Shown: positions 47,827-59,503 of the stretch, piece after piece
How the letters are laid out: every line of letters starts with the position of its first letter
Position numbering within the stretch: the first letter of the stretch is position 1
Assembly: GCA_905250075.1 (NCBI GenBank)
Contig: CAJNOP010000129.1
Coordinates: 10,005 to 74,004, forward strand
DNA length: 64,000 nucleotides
Direction: 5' to 3'
Source of the DNA: Rotaria sp. Silwood1
Lineage: Eukaryota > Rotifera > Eurotatoria > Philodinida > Philodinidae
Notes under the pieces: model-generated
Seen by the model: only the letters and a program-made list of their open reading frames with translations
Told to the model about the DNA's origin: nothing
Database searches by the model: none
Made by a program: the position numbers and the translations under genes

Positions 47827-50800
47827 ATGGCAACGGCTCAACTGAATTCATCTTCTCGTCGAAAACTGGCGTTGATTATTGGTAATGACAACTACGGTAA
47901 ATCATACAACAAACTGAATCATTCTATCAATAACGCAAACGATCTGAGTGATTTGCTCAAGAAAATCAATTTCAATGTGACGACAGTCTGCGATTTGACA
48001 CATCAAGAGATGATCACGCATATCATTAACTTTTCTAAAGTGATCAGTAATGGTGACTTGATTTTATTCTACTTTTCTGGCCATGGCTGTCAGGCTAATG
48101 ACAAAAACTATCTGATACCTGTTGATCGTACTACACTAGAAACAGACAGAGATATCGACGACTTTTCAGTTAATGTTGAACGAACCATTGCACGATTCGT
48201 AGAAAGAAATTCTTCGTACGCCACTATATTTATCTTGGATTGCTGTATACCATACAAGATGCAAAGCCGTTCAACATCAACTCGTAAGTGACACAAATTA
48301 TGAATTTCCAAAGCAATGTTTATATCTCTGTAGCACTGATCAAAAGCAAGGGTCTGAGTGAAATTCAACCACTTTCAGGAGCATTTATCCAATTTGCTTG
48401 CTCTGTGAATCAAGGAGACAGTGGTGGTTGGGAAACAGGCCGAAATTGCTTGTTCACCAAGCATTTATTAAGAAACATTACTCGAGAAAATGTCGACATT
48501 ACTAATGTTCTTCAAGATGTAGCCAACAATGTATATCGAGAAAGTAATCGTACACAGAAACCATTGTGTATGAACGGATTAAATAGACATCCACAAGTTT
48601 ATTTTAATGAAGTGAGCGTGCCTGTCGTAGGTAAGTTAGGCAGATGTTCCACGAAGCATTGAGCATCGGGCTCAAATGGTGCTTCCTAGCATATTTTTCT
48701 TAATAACAGGTATACTTGTGAAATACAAATAACAAAAATAGAAAAGCAATATCATGAAATTCACCTAAAAGAAGTCTGCGGGACTAGTTTGGTTATTTTC
48801 CAGACTGAAAGAATCTGACCTAGAAGCGGTATATAAATCATGATTGGCTGTATGTCTTCGTGAAACGTTTGGAAAACTATTGTCTTCTACATGCAGTCTA
48901 GTATTGGCTATAAGTTAGTTTTAAAGAGACTAATAAAGATCTAAACATGTTTCTGTTTATGGCTTCCCTATACAGACATATAGTTAGATGCACGTAAAAA
49001 AGTGACATTTTATAATTTTTTGTTAAATATCGTTTCTCTCTATATAACTGACTTGAGATCATTTTTTTGCAACTGATCCTGAAGTGATCTGCTTGCAGAT
49101 TCAATCTCAATTTGCTAGTTTTTTTTAGAGCTAAGATGACTGTGAATGTGGATCACCTTCTCACTCACACCCAGCAGATGACACAATGGTTATTGATATC
49201 CACTTGAAAATTTGTTCGGCAAATTTTTAGAGTACGATATAATAGAAGTTATGGAAAGGCTTTATGAACGCTTTTATTTGTGTAATCAACTCATCAAAAT
49301 ACACCTTCCCCATGTTCTTTGTCTGCTTGATTTATAGTTCAGGAGTTAAGGCTTTTTGTCACATGACATTTGGATAAGGTTTACTTCGAGGCAACTAATG
49401 AATAACAGTAATATATTCGAAAATCGTTTGAAAGCTCCCTGCTTTGGATAGCGTGTAGGATGCGGTGTGGTGTGGATATAGGTATCCTTACGAGTCTCCC
49501 GTTCACTAACTAACACCCAGCATTCCACATTCCCACTTATCCTAGAAAATCAAGCAGCAAAAATCTGACAGATCAATTCGTGACCTATTTTATAGCTTCA
49601 AAAAAGCAAAATATCCCTATTCAACATTTTAATTTTACTGCAAAGTATTTTATTAGTACTATCGCGAGATCGAAGATAAAAATAATGAACTTCAAATGAT
49701 TATTTTGCTAACAATGCCAACATTCTTTATTTATAAGATGATACCATTCTGGATGCAAAAGATTTTCTATCGAAACAACCGTTGTTATCTGAAGAAAAAG
49801 TCTATTATGAAGAATGTAAAGAATATTATCATCTAACAGGGCAACCATTAATATCAGTTGCCGAAGAAGTTTTTGACAATAATACTGAATTAACGACACC
49901 ATCACTAAAACTCTGTATTGATGAAGATTGTAATCAATTCGATTTACAAAGCTTTTTTACTAATTTTTGTGGTAAAATAAATTTAACGATGAAAGATATA
50001 CTGCTCAAAAAAATACAAGTAGGTTCATGCATATTAGAAGCTGAACTATTCAATAAGTTTGAATCAAATGATAAAAAATTATCTTTAAAAATGATATGTA
50101 AATCAATTACGGATCGATTACTAGAAGACTTTGGTAAAATGAAGATTTTCTTCATGTTTATGGGTCCAATCAAATCGTTATTTAAACAGCAAAAATATCG
50201 TGCTGAACTTAAACTTAATCCTCAATATAATCGTATATATGCACATGGTCATTCTTATTGGTCAGATGCTCTTAATGATGGCATCGATCGTGGAAATAAA
50301 CCTTACTATTGTCCTGTAGGATGGAAACGATGTTCTTTTTATGTTACTGATCGATTTTATGAGAAATTTAAAGGATGGTGCATATGTTATCATGGTACAA
50401 AGTTTGCACATGGTTTATCGATTTTATTGAATGGATTAAAACCAGCAGAAAAAGCTCAACATGGTACAGGAATATATGTTTCTCCATCCATTAATTATGT
50501 ATGTCATCCAAGATATGCTGAAGTTAAACTACTTAATACATCACATCGAAGTAAATTTTTCAAATCGGGAAAATACGTACAATTTGTATTAGAATGTCGT
50601 GTTCATCCCAGTAATATTAAGAGAATAAAAGAGGAAACATTAGATGCTGGTAGTACAGTTATTGATTCCAATATTGGCAATGAAATTATCGAATGGGTTA
50701 TTAATCATCATAAGAAAAGTATTGTAGATTTTAATGATCCAGACTCTTCTATTGTTTGCACTGGAATAATGATGCGTGTTACAGATGATCATCCTGGTTT

Positions 50801-50933
50801 ATTACCTGAGTCTCAATGGTGGTATAAATCACATCTGTGCAATTATGAAAAATGTTGTGTGTTAGGTATTGATCTTGATGTTCTCCAAAGAAGACGTACT
50901 AGTGGATATAAGTGTAACATCATCTATGACTAA
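47827..50933 (+). CDS. Caspase-like peptidase fused to ADP-ribosyltransferase-like domain
   Basis: Three exons: 47827-48283, 48334-48630, 49738-50933, joined by a 50 bp and a 1107 bp intron with matching phases; 649 aa. Residues 12-140 are a C14 caspase/metacaspase-like p20 unit: RRKLALIIGNDNYG, then LILFYFSGHGCQ with catalytic-type His86, then TIFILDCC with Cys140. Exon 2 gives the p10-like part (GAFIQFACSVNQGDS, then GRNCLFTKHLLRNI). Residues 252-649 carry a domain frequent in bdelloids: YCPVGWKRCSFYV, YHGTKFAHGLSILLNGL (His470), GTGIYVSPSINYVCHPRYAE (Tyr498), MRVTDDHPGLLPESQWW. The HGT..GIYVSPS pattern resembles the H and Y of the PARP-type H-Y-E triad; the Glu is not obvious. Enzyme activity of the second half is inference. 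Confidence 0.8.
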
Positions 50934-53900
50934 ATTAAAAAATTAATGTACTTTTCTTTTTTTATCACTTTTTGTTCATTCGAGAAGTTTTCTTTGGTTG
51001 CTCTTCTAAAGTAGTTTGTTTATAATAAATATGAATTTTGTTACGAATCATTACAATGAAATATCATGAAGTTAAATATACACAATACTGAAAACATTTA
51101 CGACAACCATTTCCGAGTTTCGGTTTCTCCGGAATATACTCTGAAAATCGACAACATGCATAACTGTCTTTCTGGTCTGCGTTAGTTACAAAATCAATAT
51201 TTAAGAATCAAGAATTGAATCAATGATAACTCTAATTGATACGTTCATGATTTCTGGTATAGAACAACCAAATACAAATAAGTATTTCACTGATTATATG
51301 AATGTTATAAACTAGTTTCAATAATAATGCGTGCACCAAGACCGATCACAGTCACGTTTTGACTAGGTGAAGAAAACTATTTTATCAGACTTACTCAAGG
51401 AAATGTATTTACTCTCTTTAAAAACAGCTCACTATTTGAGACGAAAACGAAATTAGTAAATGTCAATGATTAGACTGTTCAAAGTCAGCACATTTTCATC
51501 TATTTACTCAATCTTAACCAAAACTAATCCTATTATGAGCTAGCGTTGTCATATCTAAGCAAAATTGAGTTGAACTCGAACAAGTGTTGCCTAATAACTA
51601 TATCCTAAATCACGATATTGTTCATGTTCACAGATCAGAAGCTGACAATCTACGCAAACAAACGGTGCATGACGAAGATTAAGAATCTCATCAGATAGCT
51701 TTCCTAAGTGTGCATGAATCTTAATAAATAGTAGACGGTTTCTAGTCGAATGTACAACTTACTTGTTCCATTCTTGGGAGAAAATTCTTTATCGCAAGTG
51801 TGACAAACGATAAAGAGGTGAGAAAGAGCTGTTATGACGGCTATTGTCGTCTGCTCAAGAGGATTCAACAGATGATTTGATTTCAGATACTTGTATTATC
51901 GAAGTAAACCTTTTGCCTTAAAAAGTAATTTGGCAATTCTTCGATGGAAACATTCAACACACCATTAAAATGTTTCATTGCAAGTGAATTTAGTCACTTA
52001 ATCACACTATATTTTCTTATTCAATTTGAATAAAATAGCAGCAAAACAACATTTTACAAATGAAAGTTGATCTTCGTATGATTATTTGCAGCTATTGAAT
52101 GATAGCCATTTGTCATTAATCGTGGGTGAGTGTGAGCGTTGGTTAAAAGAACACCTGCACACTCTCACTCTACTCTTTGTAATGTAAACAACTTTAATGT
52201 CTCGTACTAAAAGGCAGATAAAACAAGATTTTTTAATGAAAAATTTATCATATGACATTAGATCCAATAAGAAGAACTATTTAAAATAAGTGTCATACAG
52301 TTTCTATGAGAAAGACCTAGAGAACCTTTCAAAAAAAAGATTTTGTTTTTCGCCTTTTTGTACCTAATAGAAAACTCGTTTAAATTAAAGAATGTAGTTT
52401 TATCTATTTTTGTTTCTTTTTAATCTTACAACAGAATAATCTGATTTTTTGATAAAATATTGATTCATTTTTATTAGAATTCTAACAAAATTTGTTAAAT
52501 AATGTACTTTAATTATTACATTCAATTACATATTTTTCATTCACATAATAAATCAAGATTATTCATGCTTCAATGAGCATTAGTAAAAAACACTTTAATC
52601 CACCCGTACTTCAAGCCATTTTCTTTAAGAAATCATTGATGAATGATATCGCTTGTGGTCGGGTCTCATGCATATAGACTTAGAAACGCTATCGCTGGAT
52701 TATATCTTCGAATTGAATGGCTTTTGAAATGAGTTAGAACGCATTTCACTAGTATTCTGGAAATGTGGACTTGAATATAATTGTCATTTACAGTTTAGAA
52801 AAGGTCCTCCAAGATCTTGCGTGTATGGTTAGAATTCTGAATCCGTTCTGGTAATTATACTCATTCCCTTTACAAAGATTGGAAATCGTCACCTGTGACA
52901 TCCATCTAACGACACCGTTCAATAGGCTGTCTCAGAATAGCACTATCCCATCGTGTTTAACAGTCTGAACAAATCTTACTAAAATCTTTTAATTCCTAAA
53001 CAACCATGGTGAAAGTTTCTTATCTAAGCTCGATGTTTTTCGAAGAAGTGGTTAGATAGAATTTCATCTGCTTATTGATGAAAAGCCTGTTCACAAGTTC
53101 GTTTACATGTGAAAATTCTATTCTTACTCTGGTAGAACTCTCGACTAGATTCTTATATTTAGGGTCCAAGATAGATCTTGCCACAAACTATGAATATATT
53201 CATAAAAATCTTTTCTTCTATTCTAGTTAAGAGTCTGAATTTTCTATTCAGAAAAATATCTCAATAAGAACTTGAACAAATCCTTGCAAACATATTTTAC
53301 TTAGAATCATGATTATAATATCACAGAAGATGTTTTTGGTAGTGCTATTGAATCTTTAAAAAGGGTTCGCATCAGTTTTAATTCTTGGAAACTGTTTTTT
53401 TATTAGGCATATCTCTCTTCAAATCTGCCTGGCACACCTACACTCAACTCACACAACCAATATTAGCGACACGATTTAATGGTTGCCAAGGTAGACAACC
53501 ATGAAACTTGGACACAGATTTATTTCTCTATGCATGACTTTGTCATAAAAGTTCCTTCGGATGTTATTTCGACGCATATTGATTTTAAGACAAGACATAA
53601 ATGACAAAAAATGGTTTCGAAGCTCAACTACATGTAACACTTGATGCAGTCAATGTATAACATCCACAAGTGGTCTAAATAACTTTTTCAATAAAAACGA
53701 CGACGACACATGTATTCAACAAACGCAGATTCAAAATATTTGAAAGCATCCATTGATTCACTGTAAGATAAATGTCTGTCAATATATTTCTTTGAAAGTG
53801 TCTAGATGAGTTTAGATGTGTTTCTAAAACCATTTCAATCAAAAACGCACCTAAGTGCATCAGCTTGTTTTTCTTCACGTACATCTGGATGCATAATTTT

Positions 53901-54946
53901 TCTTTATTTTACACGCTTCTAGACACATTAGATGTTTCATTTTAGATGCAGGTAACTACTGAAAAATATTCATCGAGTAAGCTACTTTTGTAATGCTGGA
54001 TTACTTCACCGCAATGGTGTCCTTCAGATGAATGTTTATGATCACTCAAGACTGCATGGAGACGAATTACTCTTCTTAACAAGTTTATTCGAATGTCCCC
54101 AACGAGTCTAATCGAAATAGATACTAGCCCCTTTCCTGCGAATAACACAATGTTGACTTGACACGGACAATGTTGCTGATGAGTAATTTGACATAATCAT
54201 GGTATTTTTTGAAGTCAGGCTTTTGATTGGATTCATAGGTAAAAGTTTGAAACAAATTTTCATCGAATTTTGAGGATTGCCATATAATGATAGCTGTGTC
54301 AATCGGTTTATAAAAATCTTTTCGCCCAAGTCCGACACAATGGAATAGGAACATAGTAGTTAATAGCAAACCTGAATTTGAAGCAATATATAAGAGCGAC
54401 AACTTGGCGATGAATAATGAATAAAATAGTCCACTACCAAACTTGTATTGTGACTAATTACTCTTATCACATCAAATGATCTTCTCCTAAGCTAAAGATA
54501 ATCTATTCGATTCTTGACTTTGTCCAATTATTGATTCTACTCCGTGCTTATTTCATTTTTTCTCTTTCTTCTTCTTTCCTCAGTAGTTAACTATACTCTA
54601 TCCTTGTATCGTGTACAATCACTTGCCGCTTCCTTCTAGGAATTCTTACTATCTTTCTGTAGCGATTTCTTCTGTCTACTTGTCTTTGTGGTATCCTATC
54701 TATATTCTCAAGTATGTATTTTAAACAAACGAGGGATAAATAGGCATCAAACTGACATTCATGCTTCGGTGTGTCACTCAAGTATTTTGAACTTGCAATT
54801 ATCGATTCGACGTAGTGTATGACTTGATAATTGGATAATCTCTTCATGATATAGTGAACTTTATTATAGAAATGCTCAAAGCACAAAGTTTCGAAGAAGC
54901 AAAACAAAAATGTTTCATATATTTTCATCGACTTTCTAAAAAAATG
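50934..54946. other. 4 kb without a recognised gene
   Basis: Only short frames. The longest (54587-54928, minus, 113 codons) lies just past the GPCR stop and has no recognisable domain. A weak GTGAGTGTGAG / CACACTCTCACTC opposed pair lies at 52123-52175. Nothing else supported. Confidence 0.4.
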
Positions 54947-55888
54947 TCAGAATTTAGTGACTCGTAGTGTCATTTGTTCGTTGATCGAAAAAGGCATAAT
55001 ACGTGTGCGCCCACATGGTAAATAACCGACACAAATATGTTTCATTTGTTTGTTCAAGCTAAATAGTGCGACCATCATAAGAGCAGTAAATAGTGAGATA
55101 GCGTTAATACTTACTAAGTAAAGCGGCTCTGGCGGTGTACTCTCTGGCTGTAGGCCCCGCCAAATAGTAAGAAACAAGCAGAGTGTTCCTCCACCTGCAA
55201 AAATTCCCAGTAACATCACCATATTTCGTGCAAGTCTGATTTCACGTTTAGCATTTGGCATACGAAAATTCGTGGAATTTGAAGCACAAGTAGCCACTCG
55301 TCTAGATGATCTAGCATAATATAATATTGTGGTATAAACAGTGATTGAAACGCTAAGTGGAGTCACGAATGCAGTCATCGCAAAAAACATTGTCGACAAA
55401 AATTTTTTAGTAGTGAGTGTGCAAAGGCGTGATTCCTTTTCATACACCATAGCATCATCAAAATATAATAGTACTGTCGAAATTAATATAGAGATAATCC
55501 AATTCGAAGCAATCATACACCAATGAACACGATAAGTAGCAAGATACTTGTGTTTATAAAAGATGGTCAAAAAGAGACGACTGACGGCTTGTAGCATATA
55601 CGAGTAACAATGACCGGCGGATGATATAAGAGCACAATATACTCGAAAAGTACACAATGGTTGATTTTGTGCCCAATCTTCGCGAAACCCATAAATAGAT
55701 TCGATGAAATTGTTAATGAAATATAATATAATAGTCATACTTGTATTACATGTGAGAAGGTTTGTAACTGTGCGACATGATCGATGAGAAACAACAATGA
55801 AAATTATGATAAAACAAAAAATCAAGCCGATAATCGAAGCTACGATCGAAAAAGAATAATTAACAATAAAAACTAGTTCAGAAAGCAT
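54947..55888 (-). CDS. Rhodopsin-like (class A) G protein-coupled receptor, orphan type
   Basis: Intronless 313 aa protein with seven hydrophobic helices. Helix 1 (SIIGLIFCFIIIFIVVS), helix 2 after LLTCNTS, helix 3 after the conserved Cys in QPLCTFRVYC ending LQAVSRLFLTIFY, where SRL replaces DRY. Loop 2 has ESRLCTLTTKK with the partner Cys; helix 5 is FVTPLSVSITVYTTILYY; helix 6 LARNMVMLLGIFAGGGTLC; helix 7 ISLFTALMMVALFSLNKQMK, where the NPxxY site is not canonical. This pattern matches the large lineage-specific receptor sets of bdelloids; ligand unknown. The frame is open three codons upstream but lacks an ATG; ATG 55888 sits 2 nt behind CTTTGTTAG, again an acceptor. Confidence 0.9.
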   Translation of the reverse strand: MLSELVFIVNYSFSIVASIIGLIFCFIIIFIVVSHRSCRTVTNLLTCNTSMTIILYFINNFIESIYGFREDWAQNQPLCTFRVYCALISSAGHCYSYMLQAVSRLFLTIFYKHKYLATYRVHWCMIASNWIISILISTVLLYFDDAMVYEKESRLCTLTTKKFLSTMFFAMTAFVTPLSVSITVYTTILYYARSSRRVATCASNSTNFRMPNAKREIRLARNMVMLLGIFAGGGTLCLFLTIWRGLQPESTPPEPLYLVSINAISLFTALMMVALFSLNKQMKHICVGYLPCGRTRIMPFSINEQMTLRVTKF

Positions 55889-58800
55889 GTCTAACAAAGA
55901 TTTGTATTCATTCGTATGTAAGATCTTTTACTGTATTTCATGATGTCAAAATTGTTGAGAATTTGATTCATCAGTTCTGCTCTTGAATATATTGTTTTTT
56001 GACAAGAACATGAGAAAAAAAAAGCATAGCCAACCAGCATTCATTTCACTAGCATGATGTTTGTTTGTGCACTTGTCACAATTGACGTAAACTGCGCGAA
56101 GTGACAACACTTGCATATTTGAATGCATATATGCCATATTGTTGACGATAACTAAATGCATTGAAAACATGCATAGATATAAATGCATGACTAAATATTT
56201 CTGTTCAATTATGAGTACCTTGATTTGAAGATTATAGGTATTAAATGTAAGGCTACAAAAAATTTAAAAGATTTAAGGTGCTGCGAATGAAAGAAAAAAA
56301 ATTGTTGAACACTTGAAGTTGATGCCATGATAAGACAAAAATAAGCACTGAGGTTTTGATGATTTTCGATATTTCGGCTTAATCTTAAGTGTTGCTCTGC
56401 TCATGTAAAACAAAAAAAGCAAAATAGTCGCCTTTTAATCGAATTCTTTTATTTAAAANNNNNNNNNNAATTCGAAAACTTCGCGAAAATTTCTTTCTCA
56501 TAGAATGGTAATTACAGAAATTTCAATGAAATTTCTCTTGATGTGGATGATGGTCGGGAGATGGTATCAGAGGTGTTTTGGTATTTTCAGAAAATTCCTT
56601 TTTCGGAAATCTGAACATACCTCGTTATCTCATACTATATGATTGAAGCATTCAGTAGATAGTTCATATTTCAGTAAGACAAGAATGAAATACTTTGAGG
56701 AATATTCTGTTTTATAGACGAGAGATTGATCGCATTTGAGGAAGGTACGGGCATTGGCAAGATAGTGATCAAGAGGAAATATCGAAATTTATTCTTCAGA
56801 AGTTATTAAATTTAATAAAATCAGCGGATTCGGCTGAATTAATAGATTGATAGTATATGATACCTCTTTCATCTGATGATAAAATATAGAGTATAATTTT
56901 TATATTTTTTGACAGAAGATTATGAGTGCAAGTTTTGAGTTAAAGCTGCTCGTTCGTTCTATATAAGAAAGTTGCAAAATAGAAAATAGTAAATATGTTT
57001 GCTATGTACCTTGAATTATTTAATACACAGAAAATTGCAATATGAAACAGATCTTTTCACTAATTATCAATAGCTAATTAGTTTTTTGAGGTTGATTCTC
57101 ATTAGATGTATCCTATGTCTTTGATTCAATTCGTATATAAAACTCTATACATAGTCGTTGAATAAGACAATTATCGAAATAGTTATATGGAGTATTTGAA
57201 ATCGGCTGTATTCTCCAATTTTTATCACTTTTAAATATATGCCAAGTATATCAAGTAGCTAAATGAGACAAAGCAAATACAGCAATTATTTATTTCTTTT
57301 GTACCTCCCTACAGTGGAAAGATCTGAAAAGGTAGAAAAATTTGATTTACAGCTTCCTCTCATTGTTTTTTCTTACTAACAATACATGTCAGTCTCACAA
57401 AATGAATAAAGTCAATTGAAGAAATTTCTTTATTATATTTGAAATGATTGACATTAGAATCAACAATAAAACAATAGATAGGATTGATTTCTTATTTGAC
57501 TTTAGGAAATAATCAATTATATAACCTTGATCAATAGATGTTGTGTGAGTGTGTATGGATGTAGATCTGCATTTTCATTGTAAACAGACCTACATCGAAA
57601 CTCTGGCGTAGACGTTAAAAGAATAGCTCAATACGATTGATTAAACAAAGAATATAAGACTAAAAATTATTCAAGAGAGTAGCTCGAAAGATCATTTCGA
57701 AATTTTACTCAAAACCTATTTCAAACGATAATTAACTACAGCTGCTCTCAACAATGAATTCAATTAATACTAACATATTATTTTATTTTATGTTACATTT
57801 ACCAGAACCGAACCGAATTTCTGACTTCAAAATTTGTCTTATATACTTGACCGTGATTGTCAAACAATCCATAATATTATATCTTGTAGATATCGAATGA
57901 AGTGCATGATAGATGTTCGGACGGTTTGGATCATTGAAATAATTGTTGCTACGAAAATCTATTCGTACGCATTCATGTTTCTTGCTGTATATAAAGTGCA
58001 GGAGGATGAATGTACACGCAGAAAATGCCCAGACCTACCGACTAATCAACTCACACATGCATAAAACTATATCATTTAACTGAAAACTTCTTAAGAAACC
58101 CGATTGGAAAAAAAGTAGAATATTTCATCAAGAGGTATTGTGATTATGAAAGAGGATACTTCTGCTCATCTCTCTCTATGTCAACGACTTTTTTTTTCAA
58201 TTCTATAGATGTGGATGTGTGAAAGGGTGTAAACAGCTAAAGAAACTTAATGTACTTCCTTCATAAACAATGAATACAGATATTGAAATCATTACCTCGT
58301 TGGACCATAAACCTTGACATTAAAAATTATATATACAATAATTCATTTCGAGTATTTCATTTATGTTTTTATAATATGTAATCTGTTTTAAATGCGAACA
58401 AAAATTTTACTATAGGATGAACTTATCAAAAATCTTTTATATTTCAATTTGATTTAAAGTGCAATTTGATAGACAATATTCACTAGAGTGAATATCTAAA
58501 TAAATAATAATAAAATAAAATATCTTAATTGTAATCAACACATCAGCTTGAATACAAAGAACTAATTCGAAAACATCGGATTATATGACTCCACATTCAT
58601 CGATATAGTATTAACAAAAAATTTTTCTAAAATATTATAAAAATTAGCTTTTAAGCTACATTTCAAAAAGTCCCATGAGCAATGTTTTTTTTTTTGTTAA
58701 TATACTTTCTAAATAAAATGTCCACAAATATAAAAATGTTGACGATCTACTTAAATATTTCATAAGATTATTAAAATAAATAGTTGAGTATCACCTCAAG

Positions 58801-59503
58801 AGATTGACTAATTTAATTAAAAACTACTTTATATTCTATATCAAAGCAAATAACTATAATTAAGCTACGTAGGTAAGATCCATATGCTTACAAAAAAAAA
58901 GAGCATTTTTCATAGAAAAGTGCAGTTCTATTTATAACTAATGCATCATTCAAGTGAAATAAAAGAGTTAAAAAAGGTGAAATAAAAAGAAATACGCATG
59001 AGTTAATTCATTGTATTCTTTTTTTTTTCTTCTTCTTTTGATTCTATATTCTTTTCTTAAGTGATATGTTGTTTTCCATTGAATATGAAAAACTTAAAAG
59101 AAAATCATTTTTTTGTTTTTGTACTTATATAAAATTTTGAAAATATTTTCTATTCATTTCATTAGTTATTATGTCATATTTCTAATCTATTCTCTCGTTA
59201 AATTTTTTTTTTTTTATCATCTTTGGAACGCATGAAAAATTGTCATATTCTATATCTCTCATTTCTCTTCTTTTTTTCTCCTTCTTATCTTCTTTCCTGC
59301 TGGCATGACAGCAACAGAATGACATGAATGTCTGTTAATTTCTTTCGATGTTCATTCATTATTGAATATAATATAAAGAATAGTATCTTTTTCTTTTCTC
59401 TATTTTTCTTTTACTTTGTTTTTCTTGTTACTATGTTTATATTGATAATTAAGATATAAAGTGTCAAATTACAAGTATCTCTCTTAAACAATTCATTATT
59501 TTA
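55889..59503. other. 3.6 kb without a recognised gene
   Basis: AT-rich. A 10 N gap lies at 56459-56468. GT-rich stretches near 57545 and 58208 (GATGTGGATGTGTG) resemble single arms of the hairpin at 36045. A 76-codon frame at 57834-58064 has no recognisable domain. Confidence 0.4.
56459..56468. other. Assembly gap (10 N)
   Basis: Ten unknown bases; length probably nominal. Confidence 0.95.

Noticed and set aside
48108-48368. 86-codon minus-strand frame
   Set aside because: Shadow of the caspase-like exons on the plus strand.
54587-54928. 113-codon minus-strand frame just downstream of the GPCR
   Set aside because: Could be a small gene or 3' UTR; no domain, no clear acceptor before the ATG, and AT-rich composition like non-coding DNA.
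57834-58064. 76-codon plus-strand frame
   Set aside because: No signal peptide, domain or splice partner; start is not an ATG.
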